Notes: a model not told the origin generated them from the letters alone. A DNA stretch of 64,000 nt from Streptomyces sp. AC550_RSS872 (GCF_019049285.1 NZ_JAGMUL010000169.1:62001-126000); one strand, 5' to 3'; numbered from the stretch's first letter, positions 35,195 to 44,293 are shown. Translations and numbers: made by a program.

Positions 35195-35747
35195 CTCCAC
35201 GGGTCTTGCCGTGGACACAGTGGGACACGGACACGGACACGGACACGACACGGACGCGGACACCGGGTGCGGGATTCATGCGTAGGTGAATCCCGCACCC
35301 GTTCTGTATGCCCGGTTCCGTGTGCCATACCGCCGGCGCGCGCCCATGCTGACACCTGTCCGCGCCCACGAGAAGGATCCGGCCAACCACAGAGCGCTAC
35401 GCCACGCCCCCGGCTCTCCCCGCCTCTCCCTCCCGGGCCGGGCACGCCACCCGCACCCACCCGCACCCACCAGGGAACACGGGAAGCCGCCGCAGCATTG
35501 AGATGAACACGGGATACTGGTGCTGAACGGGGGTCAGCGGTGACGCGGGGGCGGCCTGCGCGTTCCGGGGTTCGATCCGGCTGGCGCGAACCCATGGGTC
35601 GTACTCCCCCTGACGTGTCGTCGATGTGACGGGCGCATGAAACGGTTTGCCGAACATGCGTAGGGTGCAGAGAACTCAACAGAAGGTGTGCGCCGGGCGA
35701 CGGGCGCGAGGGCAGCGGACCGACTAGCCAAGGAGGGAGCCGGAGCG
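35195..35747. other. Noncoding stretch with terminator and short repeats
   Basis: The region begins with repeats of GGACAC (35220-35260), holds a strong hairpin at 35265, and then a C-rich stretch (35400-35480) with CCCACCCGCAC units. Plus-strand frames here are low-complexity and unlikely to code. The end (about 35640-35747) should hold the promoter of the XRE gene. Confidence 0.6.
35265..35300. terminator. Terminator after the glycine betaine operon
   Basis: GGGTGCGGGATTCA and its exact complement form a 14-base-pair stem with an 8-base loop, followed by GTTCTGT. It lies 70 bases after the permease stop. Confidence 0.85.
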
Positions 35748-36317
35748 ATGGGCGACCACAAAGAACAGCCCCTTCGGGTGGGCGCGGCCGTGCGGCGTCG
35801 ACGCCGTGCGCTGGGCCTCACCCTCGCTGTCGTGTCCGAGCGCTGCGGCCTGTCCGTGCCCTTCCTGAGCCAGATCGAGAACGACCGGGCGCGCCCCAGC
35901 AGGACCTCCCTCGAAAAGGTCGCCGACGCGCTGCGTACGACCGCCGTCGAACTCCTCGCCGCCGCCGACCCGGCGTGCAGCGTCGACGTGGTCCGGGCCG
36001 AGGCCACCGAGCTGGCGCCGGAACCACGGGCACGTTCCCTGGTGCGCGGTCACCATCAGATGCACGCCTCGGAGTTCACCGGCGACCATGACGCGGGCCG
36101 TGAATTCCAGTACCGCAACGACCAGTTGATGTACGTCGCCGACGGCGCCGTGGAGATCGAGGCCGAAGGCCGCGCCTACCGCCTGGGCCGGGGCGACACC
36201 CTGTACCTCACCGGCGGAGTGCGCCACCGCTGGCGGGCGACGGTGCCGGACACGCGGGTGGTCGTCGTCGCGGTGGCCGAGCACATCGAGGCGGTCCGGG
36301 ACCGGCCGGGGCGCTGA
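35748..36317 (+). CDS. XRE-family regulator with cupin domain
   Basis: A 189-residue regulator. The N-terminal helix-turn-helix (VRRRRRALGLTLAVVSERCGLSVPFLSQIENDRARPS, residues 12-48) is followed by a cupin (QLMYVADGAVEIEAEGRAY, GDTLYLTGGVRHRW) near the C-terminus. This design is common for regulators of amine, amino acid and stress genes. The ATG at 35748 has AAGGAGGGAG upstream. Its stop shares one base with the next ATG, so it is coupled to the metal-binding gene and might regulate it. The effector is unknown. Confidence 0.9.
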   Translation: MGDHKEQPLRVGAAVRRRRRALGLTLAVVSERCGLSVPFLSQIENDRARPSRTSLEKVADALRTTAVELLAAADPACSVDVVRAEATELAPEPRARSLVRGHHQMHASEFTGDHDAGREFQYRNDQLMYVADGAVEIEAEGRAYRLGRGDTLYLTGGVRHRWRATVPDTRVVVVAVAEHIEAVRDRPGR

Positions 36318-37036
36318 TGCGCGTCGTCTCGCTCGTGCCGTCCCTGACGGAGGCCGTGGCCGTGTCGGCCCCCGGTGTCCTGGTCGGCGCGACGCACTGG
36401 TGCAGCCACCCGGCCGACCTGGACGTCACCCGCGTAGGCGGCACCAAGAACCCCGACGTCGACCGGATCCTCACCCTCGCCCCCGACCTGGTGCTCGCCA
36501 ACGAGGAGGAGAACCGCGAGCCCGACCTCGCCGCCCTCCGCGCGGCCGGCGTCGAGGTCCTGGTCACACAGGTGCGGGACGTACCGCAGGCCTTCCGCGA
36601 ACTGGCCCGCGTACTGGACGCCTGCGGTGCCCCGGCCCGCCCGCACTGGCTGGACGAGGCGGAGGACACCTGGTCGTCGCTGCCGGTCCCGGCACGCCGT
36701 ACGACAGCCGTGGTCCCGATCTGGCGCCGCCCGTGGATGGTGCTGGGCAGCGACACCTTCGCGGGCGACGTCCTGTCCCGCCTGGGCGTCGACCACCTCC
36801 ACGCGACCCACGAGGACCGCTACCCCCGCCTCCCCCTGGACGACCTGCGGACACCGGCCCCGGACATCGTGGTCCTCCCCGACGAGCCCTACCGCTTCAC
36901 GGCCGAAGACGGCCCCGAGGCGTTCCCCGGCCTGCCCTGCGCGCTGGTCAGCGGGCGGCACCTGACGTGGTACGGCCCGTCGCTGGCCGAGGCGCCGCGG
37001 GTGTTGGGCGAGGTGCTGCGGGCGGCTTGCCGTTGA
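36317..37036 (+). CDS. BtuF-like helical-backbone metal or cobalamin receptor
   Basis: A 239-residue protein related to the BtuF/FecB fold (RVVSLVPSLTEAV start; GVLVGATHWCSHPAD; PDVDRILTLAPDLVLANEEENREPDLAALRAAGV; VTQVRDVPQAFRELARVLDACG). There is no signal peptide, so it is cytoplasmic, which is unusual for this fold and suggests a metallo- or cobinamide-related role other than transport. It follows the XRE gene with a one-base overlap. Its 3' end is covered by the convergent TDT gene and repeated nearby. Confidence 0.82.
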   Translation: MRVVSLVPSLTEAVAVSAPGVLVGATHWCSHPADLDVTRVGGTKNPDVDRILTLAPDLVLANEEENREPDLAALRAAGVEVLVTQVRDVPQAFRELARVLDACGAPARPHWLDEAEDTWSSLPVPARRTTAVVPIWRRPWMVLGSDTFAGDVLSRLGVDHLHATHEDRYPRLPLDDLRTPAPDIVVLPDEPYRFTAEDGPEAFPGLPCALVSGRHLTWYGPSLAEAPRVLGEVLRAACR

Positions 37037-38243
37037 GGGGGCCGGGTGTGTGCGTGTGGTGGCGGTGCGTTGTCGGGGGTGGGTCTTTGTGGGCGGCGGC
37101 TGACGTGGGGCGGGGTGTCGCTGGTGGAGGTGTCGCGGGTGTTGGGTGAGGTGCTGCGGGCAGTCTGCCGTTGAGCAGGCCCTGGGCGGTGCGCACGGCG
37201 GCGATGGTCCAGGCTGCGACGAGTACGCCGTACAGGCCGAGGGCGAGGGCCTCGTAGACGACGAGTCCGGTGTGCCGTGCCAGGGCCTCGGCGCCGGTGA
37301 CGCAGGTGCCGACCGGGAAGGTGAACGCCCACCACGTCATCGTGAAGCCCATGCCGCGCCGTCGGGCGCGCAGGACGTGGGCGGTGGCGAGAGCGGACCA
37401 GAGGAGGGCGAAGCCCATGACGGGGACGCCGTAGAGGACGGCGAGGAGGCCGAAGGCCTCGCTGTACGGGGGCGGGAGAACTCCGGGCGCCACGTCCGCG
37501 AACGCGCTGACGGCGGTGGTGGACTGCCCGAGCGGGCCCAGCACCAGGAACAGGGTCGGGGTGAGAGCGAGGGGGAGCGGGCCGCCGGTGATCAGGCGGG
37601 CGAAGACCAGCGGCAGCATCAGCAGGGTGGCCAGGAGACTCAGCCCGAACATCGCGAAACACGCCAGGAGCAGCGTCTCCCGGGCCTGCCCGGGCGGCAG
37701 ATGCGGCACCAGGAGCGGGCCGAGCGCGGCGGACACCATCGGCGCGACGAGCGGCAGCAGCCATACGGGCGTGGCCTGCGACGGTTCCACGCGATGGCGT
37801 ACGGCCATGAGGTACGGGACGGCGACGGCGGCCGCCAGTCCGATGGCCGTACCGACGCTGAACAGCAGGGCGTCGAGTAGGACCGCCGCACCTGCGCCGA
37901 TCCAGTCCCCGCCGACGGTGATCGCGCCGCCGCCGACGGCCAGCAGTGCCATCGCCAGGCAGCCGTAGAAGGGCGCCGTGGCCGGGTCGAGGAGGTGGTC
38001 GCGGGCCTGGTCGCGGTGGTGGGTCCAGTGCAGGGCGCGGGCGGCGAGGAGGGTGAGCAGCAGGACGAGGGAGAGCGCCCAGACGGCCGTGCAGGCGGTA
38101 CGCAGGCCGGGGACGTGGACCGGCAGCCCGGCTCCGGCGGTGGCGACGGCGGCGGTGCCCATGACGGCGGCGTACCAGTTGGGTCCGAGATGGCGGACGG
38201 CGGTGACCATGGGATCAGCGTCGTGGGGTCTGTCATCTCCCAC
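36948..38243 (-). CDS. TDT/tellurite-resistance-dicarboxylate family membrane protein
   Basis: An integral membrane protein of 431 residues with about ten membrane helices (for example WYAAVMGTAAVATAGAGLPV; YGVPVMGFALLWSALATAHVL; GFTMTWWAFTFPVGT). This looks like the SLAC1/TehA TDT family. The normal body ends near residue 360 (LLNGRLPAAP). A Pro/Ala/His-rich tail follows that is encoded partly by a degenerate duplication of the neighbour's 3' end (LLNGRLPAAPHPTPATPPPA and LNGKPPAAPRPTPAAPRPA). It overlaps the convergent BtuF-like gene by 89 bases. GTG at 38243 or ATG at 38210 are possible starts. LysR gene lies divergent 37 bases away. Confidence 0.8.
   Translation of the reverse strand: MGDDRPHDADPMVTAVRHLGPNWYAAVMGTAAVATAGAGLPVHVPGLRTACTAVWALSLVLLLTLLAARALHWTHHRDQARDHLLDPATAPFYGCLAMALLAVGGGAITVGGDWIGAGAAVLLDALLFSVGTAIGLAAAVAVPYLMAVRHRVEPSQATPVWLLPLVAPMVSAALGPLLVPHLPPGQARETLLLACFAMFGLSLLATLLMLPLVFARLITGGPLPLALTPTLFLVLGPLGQSTTAVSAFADVAPGVLPPPYSEAFGLLAVLYGVPVMGFALLWSALATAHVLRARRRGMGFTMTWWAFTFPVGTCVTGAEALARHTGLVVYEALALGLYGVLVAAWTIAAVRTAQGLLNGRLPAAPHPTPATPPPATPRPTSAAAHKDPPPTTHRHHTHTPGPLNGKPPAAPRPTPAAPRPATGRTTSGAAR
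36962..37037. repeat. Degenerate 76 bp repeat, copy 1
   Basis: A 76-base segment ending at the BtuF-like stop codon. It matches 37100-37175 at about 63 of 76 positions, spaced 138 bases. This copy is part of the BtuF-like gene and is read antisense as the C-terminus of the TDT gene. Confidence 0.7.
37100..37175. repeat. Degenerate 76 bp repeat, copy 2
   Basis: Second copy of the 36962-37037 segment, about 83% identical. It lies beyond the BtuF-like gene and encodes an earlier repeat of the TDT tail on the minus strand. Confidence 0.7.
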
Positions 38244-38280
38244 CAGGGAGTTTGCCTCTATGGCGACATAAACTGGGCTT

Positions 38281-39204
38281 ATGACTCAGTCGGCGGAGGG
38301 GCAGTTTCGCACGGGATCCCTGGCACATCGGGTCCCCGATCTCGGTGCACTGGAGCTGTTGCTGGCGGTGGCCCGGCTAGGCAGTCTCGGTGGGGCGGCG
38401 CGGGAGCTGGGGATCACTCAGCCGGCGGCGAGCAGCCGGATCCGGTCGATGGAACGCCAGTTGGGGGTGGCCTTGGTGGACCGGTCACCTCGGGGCTCCC
38501 GGCTCACGGACGCCGGGGCGCTGGTGACGGACTGGGCGCGGCGTGTCGTGGAGGCGGCGGAGGCGTTCGACGCGGGGGCGCAGGCGTTGCGGGACCGGCG
38601 GGACTCGCGGCTGCGGGTGGCGGCGAGCATGACGATCGCGGAGTACCTGCTGCCGGGGTGGCTGCTCGCGCTGCGCGCCCAGCGGCCGGACACGGCGGTG
38701 TCTCTGCTCGCCGGGAACTCGGCTGCCGTCGCGGAGCGGTTGCTGGCGGACGAGGCGGACTTGGGGTTCGTGGAGGGGTTGAGTGTGCCGACGGGGCTGG
38801 ACTCCGTGGTGATCGCTCACGACAACCTGATCGTGGTGACGGCGCCGGGGCATGTCTGGGCGCGGCGGCGGCGGCCGTTGGATGCGTCGGAGTTGGCGGT
38901 GACCCCGTTGATCCTTCGGGAGAAGGGGTCGGGGACCCGGCAGGTTCTGGACGCGGCGTTGGGTGGGTTGGCGCGGCCGCTGATCGAGCTGTCGTCCACC
39001 ACGGCGGTGAAGGCGGCCGCGGTGGGTGGGGCGGGGCCGGCGGTGCTGAGTGAGCTCGCGGTGGGGGAGGAGCTGTCGATGCGGCGGTTGGTGAGTGTGC
39101 CGCTCGCGGACGTGTCCCTCGCGCGGGACCTGCGGGCGGTGTGGCCGACGGGCCACCGCCCGGTGGGCCCGGCCCGAGACCTGCTGTCCCTGACCCGCGG
39201 CTAG
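38281..39204 (+). CDS. LysR-family regulator
   Basis: A 307-residue LysR protein with the typical N-terminal winged helix (ALELLLAVARLGSLGGAARELGITQPAASSRIRSMERQLGVALVDR, residues 20-65) and a substrate-binding C-terminal domain. It is divergent from the TDT transporter gene with a 37-base gap. An ATAA-N7-TTAT inverted repeat (38268-38282) overlaps the ATG and fits a LysR T-N11-A site. It probably controls the transporter. The inducer is unknown. Confidence 0.88.
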   Translation: MTQSAEGQFRTGSLAHRVPDLGALELLLAVARLGSLGGAARELGITQPAASSRIRSMERQLGVALVDRSPRGSRLTDAGALVTDWARRVVEAAEAFDAGAQALRDRRDSRLRVAASMTIAEYLLPGWLLALRAQRPDTAVSLLAGNSAAVAERLLADEADLGFVEGLSVPTGLDSVVIAHDNLIVVTAPGHVWARRRRPLDASELAVTPLILREKGSGTRQVLDAALGGLARPLIELSSTTAVKAAAVGGAGPAVLSELAVGEELSMRRLVSVPLADVSLARDLRAVWPTGHRPVGPARDLLSLTRG

Positions 39205-39209
39205 TTCCT

Positions 39210-39665
39210 CGCCCCCGCCGCCCCTACCCGTCCCGTCCCTGGGGGCTGCGCCCCCAGACCCCCACTGTCGGCCCTCCGGGCCTCGTCCTCAAACGCCGGA
39301 CGGGCTGAAAGATCCAGGCCCGGCGTAGCCCCCTGTGGGTGGGTGGGGGTTCGGGACGGTGGTGGCCTTGTCCTCGAACGCCGGACGGGCTGGGAGGTCC
39401 AGGCTCGGTGTAGTCCCCTGTGGGTGGGTGGGGGTTCGGGATGGTGGTGGTCTCGTCTTCGAACGTTGGAGGGGCTGGCAGGTCCAGGCCTGGTGTAGTC
39501 CCCTGTGGGTGGGTGGGGGTTCGGGACGGCGGTGGCTTTGTCCTCGAACGCCGGATGGGCTGAAAGATGCACGCCGGGCCGGTAGATCCAGCCCCTCCGG
39601 CGTTGGAGGAGCGGGGTCTGGGGCGGAGCCCCAGAAGGATGGGACGGGTAGGGGCGGCGGGGGCG
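39210..39665. repeat. Palindromic element with four 85 bp tandem repeats
   Basis: The whole gap between convergent LysR and PuuD-like genes is one repeat structure. Both ends match as imperfect inverted repeats of about 54 bases (39210-39263 and 39613-39665; both carry CCGCCGCCCCTACCCGTCCC or its complement). Between lie AACGCCGG-type units starting at 39292, 39377, 39462 and 39547, exactly 85 bases apart; three are full and the fourth breaks off into the right arm. Part of each unit is the common Streptomyces intergenic motif CTCGAACGCCGGACGGGCTG. No target-site duplication was seen. Confidence 0.88.
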
Positions 39666-39675
39666 AAAACCTTGG

Positions 39676-40362
39676 TCAGCCGCCGCCGGCCGCCCGCACC
39701 AAACCCCCCATCACCCGCACATCCTCCCCCATCTCCGGATGCCACTGCACCCCCAACACCCACCCCCCGGACGCCAGTTCCACCGCCTCGACCGTCCCGT
39801 CGCCCGCGTACGCCGAAGCGACCAGACCCTCACCCAGCCGATCCACGGCCTGATGGTGGTACGTCGGAACCGAGGTCTCCTCCGGCACGACACCGGCGTA
39901 CAGACTCCCCGGCACCGGCTTCACGGTGTGGCTGCCGAAGACACCGACGACCTCGGCGTGCCCGTCGATGTGCTGGACCAGCGTGCCGCCGAGGGCGACG
40001 TTCAGGAGCTGCATGCCGCGGCAGATCCCGAGCAGAGGCACACCCGCGGCCAGCGCCGCGTCGATCAGGGCCAGCTCCCAGGCGTCCCGCGCCCGCGCAG
40101 GCGGCCCGGTCCGCGGCTCACGCTCCGCGCCGTAGCGGACCGGCTCCACATCGGGCCCGCCCGCGACGACCAGCCCGTCCAGCCGGGCGACCACCGCGCA
40201 CGCGTGTGCCGGATCGTCCGGCGGGAGCATCGCGGCGAGGCCGCCGGCCCGCTGCACCAGCCGGGGGTAACCGGCCGGCAGCAGGGCGGCCTCCAGCTCC
40301 CACACGCCCCACCGCACCCCGGGCTCCAGATAGGTGCTGACACCGATCAGCGGCCTGGCCAC
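39676..40362 (-). CDS. Gamma-glutamyl-amine hydrolase (PuuD-like, class I glutamine amidotransferase)
   Basis: A 228-residue peptidase C26 protein. The nucleophile elbow is GICRGMQLLN (Cys at about 114) with a C-terminal QWHPE that supplies the catalytic His. PuuD-type enzymes release amines or GABA-like products from gamma-glutamylated intermediates. Next to a GlnA4-like ligase and an amine permease, it would act as the hydrolase step of a gamma-glutamylation pathway. Minus-strand order places the permease directly upstream (25 bases), so the two are cotranscribed. Confidence 0.88.
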   Translation of the reverse strand: MARPLIGVSTYLEPGVRWGVWELEAALLPAGYPRLVQRAGGLAAMLPPDDPAHACAVVARLDGLVVAGGPDVEPVRYGAEREPRTGPPARARDAWELALIDAALAAGVPLLGICRGMQLLNVALGGTLVQHIDGHAEVVGVFGSHTVKPVPGSLYAGVVPEETSVPTYHHQAVDRLGEGLVASAYAGDGTVEAVELASGGWVLGVQWHPEMGEDVRVMGGLVRAAGGG

Positions 40363-40387
40363 AGCAACTCCCTCACAGCTCGCTACC

Positions 40388-41848
40388 TCAGTCCCGTGCC
40401 AACTCTGCCTCGGCCGCCGCCAGCGCCGCGAACTCCTCCTCCGGCGCCTTCGCCACCAGACGCTTACGGCTGTAGAGGCCGAAGTAGGCGAGCGCCACCA
40501 CGTACACCACCAGCGCGATCACCGCCGCCGTCACGTCCACCAGGAAGGTGGCCACGAGTGCCGCACAGGCCAGCACCAGGGCGACCGAGGACGTCAGTAC
40601 CCCGCCCGGCGTACGGTACGGCCGCGGCAGCTCCGGCTCGCGGCGGCGCAGCACGATGTGGGAGAGGGACATCAGGGCGTAGGAGATCGTCGCGCCGAAG
40701 ACCGCGATGTTCAGCATCCGGGCGCCGTCGCCGGACACCGCCGCCAGCAGGAAGCCGATCGTGCCGGGCACGAGCAGGCCCAGGTACGGCGCCTTGCGGC
40801 TGCTGGTGAGGGAGAGGAAGCGGGGCAGGTAGCCCGCGCGGGACAGGGCGAACAGCTGGCGCGAGCCCGCGTAGATCAGCGAGAAGAAGGAGGCCACCAG
40901 GCCCGCGAGGCCCGCGTAGTTCACGATCCGGCTCAGTGTCGTGGCCTCGCCGTTCGGCTGGAGCGCCTCGACCAGCGGGTTGCCCGCCTCCTGGATCGCC
41001 GCGGAACCGCGCGCCCCGGCCGCCGCGAAGAACGTGACCACCGCGAGGACCACCAGAATGCCCATCGACCAGCGGATCGCCTTCGGCAGCGTACGGGCCG
41101 GCTCCTTGGTCTCCTCGGCGGCCAGCGGCACCCCCTCCACGCCCAGGAAGAACCACATGCCGAACGGGAACGCCGCCCAGATGCCGAGCAGGCCGTAGGG
41201 CAGCCAGGAGTTCGACCCCGCAGCCGACGGGTCGACCGGGATGTCGTCCAGCGAGCCGGGGGAGAATTCGGGCAGCGCCGCCAGCGCGAACACGATCAGG
41301 GCCGCCACCGCGATGCCGGTGACGACGAAGCTGAAGCGCAGCGCCTCGCCGACGCCCCAGAGATGGATGCCGAGGAAGATCGCGAAGCAGACCAGGTACA
41401 CCGGCCAGCCGGACTCCAGGCCGAACAGGCCCAGCGACTCGACGTAGTCGCCGATGAAGATGACGATGGCGGCGGGCGCGAGGACGTACTCGATGAGGAT
41501 CGCCGTACCGGTGAGGAAGCCTCCCCAGGGGCCGAGGGCGCGGCGGGCGAAGCCGTAGCCGCCGCCCGCCGTGGGCAGGATCGAGGACAGCTCGGCCAGT
41601 GCGAACACCATGCAGGCGTACATCGCACCCATGAGCACCATGGCGATGGCCAGGCCCCCGAAGCCGCCTTCGGCCAGGCCGAAGTTCCAGCCCGAGTAGT
41701 CGCCGGAGACGACGTAGGCGACACCGAGACCGGTCAGCAGCACCCAGCCGGCGCTGCCGCGGCGCAGGGTCCTGCGCTCCAGATAGTCGTCCCCCTCGGG
41801 GGCGGGCGTACCCGGTGTGCCGGGTGAACTGGTGGATTCCAGGGACAT
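40388..41848 (-). CDS. Amino acid/ethanolamine APC permease
   Basis: A 486-residue APC-superfamily permease with twelve membrane helices. It has the N-terminal glycine-rich helix block (GSAGWVLLTGLGVAYVVSGDY) and PTAGGGYGFARRALGPWGGF of the ethanolamine and amino acid family. The ATG at 41848 fits better than a farther start at 41920; GGGAG lies ten bases before it. With the adjacent GlnA4-like ligase it probably imports ethanolamine or another amine; the exact substrate is not shown by sequence. The 205-base gap upstream should hold its promoter. Confidence 0.85.
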   Translation of the reverse strand: MSLESTSSPGTPGTPAPEGDDYLERRTLRRGSAGWVLLTGLGVAYVVSGDYSGWNFGLAEGGFGGLAIAMVLMGAMYACMVFALAELSSILPTAGGGYGFARRALGPWGGFLTGTAILIEYVLAPAAIVIFIGDYVESLGLFGLESGWPVYLVCFAIFLGIHLWGVGEALRFSFVVTGIAVAALIVFALAALPEFSPGSLDDIPVDPSAAGSNSWLPYGLLGIWAAFPFGMWFFLGVEGVPLAAEETKEPARTLPKAIRWSMGILVVLAVVTFFAAAGARGSAAIQEAGNPLVEALQPNGEATTLSRIVNYAGLAGLVASFFSLIYAGSRQLFALSRAGYLPRFLSLTSSRKAPYLGLLVPGTIGFLLAAVSGDGARMLNIAVFGATISYALMSLSHIVLRRREPELPRPYRTPGGVLTSSVALVLACAALVATFLVDVTAAVIALVVYVVALAYFGLYSRKRLVAKAPEEEFAALAAAEAELARD

Positions 41849-42053
41849 GGGCAGACTCCCACGGGGCGGCGGACAGGAGATCTTTCCGGGCACGGTGGGG
41901 TCGACCGAGCTCCGGTTCAATGGAGTGGATCCACACCTTTGCGGGGTCGGTGGGGGGAAGGCAATACCCGTGCGTTAATCGCCCGTAAATCCTTGGCTCA
42001 CCGCGAGCCGGGCCGAGCGGAGCCGAACCGCGCCCACCCGGTGCGGGAGGGGC

Positions 42054-42836
42054 TCAGCCGAGGAAGCCCCGCAGCAGCGCCGCCGTCCCCCCGCAGTGCT
42101 CACGCATGATCTCCCGCGCGCACTCCGCGTTGCCCTCGATCACCGCTTCCACGAGCGCGGTGTGCTGGCGTTGCGAGTGCTCCAGATTTCGGACGAGGAG
42201 CGGGATGCAGTCGAGCAGGTCGTTGACCGTCGCCCGTACGGCCGCGTACTGGGCGGTGAGCGTGGGGGAGCCGGACAGCTCGGCGAGCGTCAGATGCAGC
42301 AGGGTGTCCAGGCGGCGGTACTCGGCGAGCGGGGCGTCGTGCGTGCGTGCCAGTGCCTCGCGGAGCCGGTCGGCCTGCTCCTCGTCCAGCCCGTGCGCGG
42401 CGCACAGTCCGGCCGCGCCCACCTCGAGCACCTCGCGGAAGCGCAGGGCGTCCTCGACGTCGACGTCCTTCAGGCGGCGGCGCAGCTCCTCCTCGCCGGG
42501 GGTGTCGGGGCGCGGCAGCACGAACGTGCCGCCGTAGCGTCCGCGCCGCGACTCGACCAGGCCCTGGTCCTGGAGGACCTTCAGCACCTCGCGCAGCGTC
42601 ACCCGGCTGATCCCCAGCCGGTCGGCCAGCTCGCGCTCGGCCGGGAGCCGCTCGCCGCCCGGCACCAGGCCGAGCCGGACGACCTGGAGGATCTGCTCCA
42701 GCGCCTCCTCGAAGCCGTTGCCGGCCCGCACCGGCCGCAGCACCGACGTCAGCCGGTCGTCCGCCCCCGGCGCCCCCGGCGCCCCCGGCGCTCCGGATGC
42801 CCCGGCCGCCCCCTGTTCCGTGCCCGCCTGCGACAT
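42054..42836 (-). CDS. FadR-type GntR regulator
   Basis: A 260-residue GntR/FadR regulator: N-terminal winged helix (EQILQVVRLGLVPGGERLPAERELADRLGISRVTLREVLKVL, about residues 50-90) and a helical FCD effector domain with metal-type His residues. A short N-terminal stretch is a GAP repeat (GAPGAPGAPGA). The ATG at 42836 is preceded by AAGGGGG; the ATG at 42875 would add 13 residues. It is divergent from the GlnA4-like gene by less than 90 bases and likely controls the cluster. A GGTCAT...ATACC site near 42865 could be the operator. Confidence 0.85.
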   Translation of the reverse strand: MSQAGTEQGAAGASGAPGAPGAPGADDRLTSVLRPVRAGNGFEEALEQILQVVRLGLVPGGERLPAERELADRLGISRVTLREVLKVLQDQGLVESRRGRYGGTFVLPRPDTPGEEELRRRLKDVDVEDALRFREVLEVGAAGLCAAHGLDEEQADRLREALARTHDAPLAEYRRLDTLLHLTLAELSGSPTLTAQYAAVRATVNDLLDCIPLLVRNLEHSQRQHTALVEAVIEGNAECAREIMREHCGGTAALLRGFLG

Positions 42837-42922
42837 ATGGCCGTACCCCCTTCCCAAGCAATGGTCATCAGTCATACCTTATGGCTCCCGGCTGACCGAA
42901 GTAGCCGAATGGAGGCTCTCCC

Positions 42923-44293
42923 GTGGCAGACCGCACACCCCCGCTGAGCGTCGAGGAGCTGCACGCCCTCGTCGCAGGCGGTGAGATCGACACTGTCGTC
43001 CTGGCCTTCCCCGATATGCAAGGGCGGCTCCAGGGCAAGCGGTTCGCCGCCCGCTTCTTCCTCGACGAGGTGCTCCACCACGGCACCGAGGGCTGCAACT
43101 ACCTCCTCGCCGTCGACACCGAGATGAACACCGTCGACGGCTACGAGATGTCCTCCTGGGACCGAGGCTACGGCGACTTCGCCATGCACCCCGACCTGGC
43201 CACTCTCCGCCGCGTCCCCTGGAATGCCGGTACGGCCATGCTCGTCGCCGACCTGGCCTGGGAGGACGGCTCGCCCGTGGTGGCCGCGCCCCGCCAGATC
43301 CTGCGCCGCCAGCTGGAGCGCCTCGCCGAGCTCGGGTACACCGCCAAGGTCGGCACCGAGCTGGAGTTCATCGTCTTCAAGGACACCTACGAACAGGCCT
43401 GGGACGCCAACTACAGAGGGCTCACGCCGGCGAACCAGTACAACATCGACTACTCGGTGCTCGGCACCGGACGGATCGAGCCGCTGCTGCGCCGTATCCG
43501 CAACGAAATGGCGGGCGCCGGCCTCACCGTCGAGTCCGCCAAGGGCGAGTGCAACCCGGGCCAGCACGAGATCGCCTTCAAGTACGACGACGCCCTGGTC
43601 ACCTGCGACCAGCACGCCATCTACAAGACCGGCACCAAGGAGATCGCCGCCCAGGAGGGCGTCTCGATCACCTTCATGGCCAAGTACAACGAGCGCGAGG
43701 GCAACTCCTGCCACATCCACCTCTCGCTCGCCGACGCCGACGGCAACAACGTCATGGCGGGCACCTCCGACGACCCCGGCGGCATGTCCGAGGTCATGCG
43801 GCACTTCCTCGCGGGCCAGCTGGCCGCGCTCCGGGACTTCTCCCTCCTCTACGCCCCCAACATCAACTCCTACAAGCGGTTCCAGCCCGGCTCCTTCGCC
43901 CCGACCGCCGTCGCCTGGGGCCACGACAACCGCACCTGCGCCCTGCGCGTCGTCGGCCACGGCCGCTCGATGCGCTTCGAGAACCGGCTCCCCGGCGGCG
44001 ACGTCAACCCGCACCTCGCCGTCGCCGGACTCGTCGCGGCCGGCCTCTACGGCGTCGAGCAGAAGCTGGAGCTGCCCGAGCCCTGCCCCGGCAACGCCTA
44101 CGCCGCCGGCTTCGAGCACGTCCCCACGACCCTGCGCGAGGCCGCCGAACTCTGGGAGAACAGCCCGATCGCCAAGGCCGCCTTCGGCGACGAGGTCGTC
44201 GCCCACTACCGCAACATGGCGCGCGTCGAGCTGGACGCCTTCGACGCCGCGGTCACCGACTGGGAGCTGCGCCGCTCCTTCGAACGCATGTGA
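42923..44293 (+). CDS. glnA4: GlnA4-type gamma-glutamyl-amine synthetase
   Basis: A 456-residue glutamine-synthetase-like enzyme, shorter in signature regions than ammonium-using GlnA. It has GTELEFIVF, the ATP- and metal-binding NEREGNSCHIHLSLADADG, and MRFENRLPGGDVNPHLAVAGLVAAGL. In S. coelicolor a protein called GlnA4 makes gamma-glutamylethanolamide; this gene lies beside a permease, hydrolase, aldehyde dehydrogenase and SDR in the same arrangement, so it is likely that enzyme. A polyamine ligase (GlnA3) remains possible. The start is GTG at 42923. ALDH follows with eight bases between stop and start. Confidence 0.87.
   Translation: MADRTPPLSVEELHALVAGGEIDTVVLAFPDMQGRLQGKRFAARFFLDEVLHHGTEGCNYLLAVDTEMNTVDGYEMSSWDRGYGDFAMHPDLATLRRVPWNAGTAMLVADLAWEDGSPVVAAPRQILRRQLERLAELGYTAKVGTELEFIVFKDTYEQAWDANYRGLTPANQYNIDYSVLGTGRIEPLLRRIRNEMAGAGLTVESAKGECNPGQHEIAFKYDDALVTCDQHAIYKTGTKEIAAQEGVSITFMAKYNEREGNSCHIHLSLADADGNNVMAGTSDDPGGMSEVMRHFLAGQLAALRDFSLLYAPNINSYKRFQPGSFAPTAVAWGHDNRTCALRVVGHGRSMRFENRLPGGDVNPHLAVAGLVAAGLYGVEQKLELPEPCPGNAYAAGFEHVPTTLREAAELWENSPIAKAAFGDEVVAHYRNMARVELDAFDAAVTDWELRRSFERM

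Noticed and set aside
35220..35260. Repeats of GGACAC as a possible regulatory array
   Set aside because: Low complexity and next to a terminator; no other sign of function.
39210..39665. Reading the repeat element as an insertion sequence
   Set aside because: No transposase frame and no target-site duplication could be seen; called a repeat instead.
40334..41827. Long plus-strand frame opposite the permease
   Set aside because: Arg/Gln/His-rich translation without known domains; the permease with twelve helices is on the other strand.
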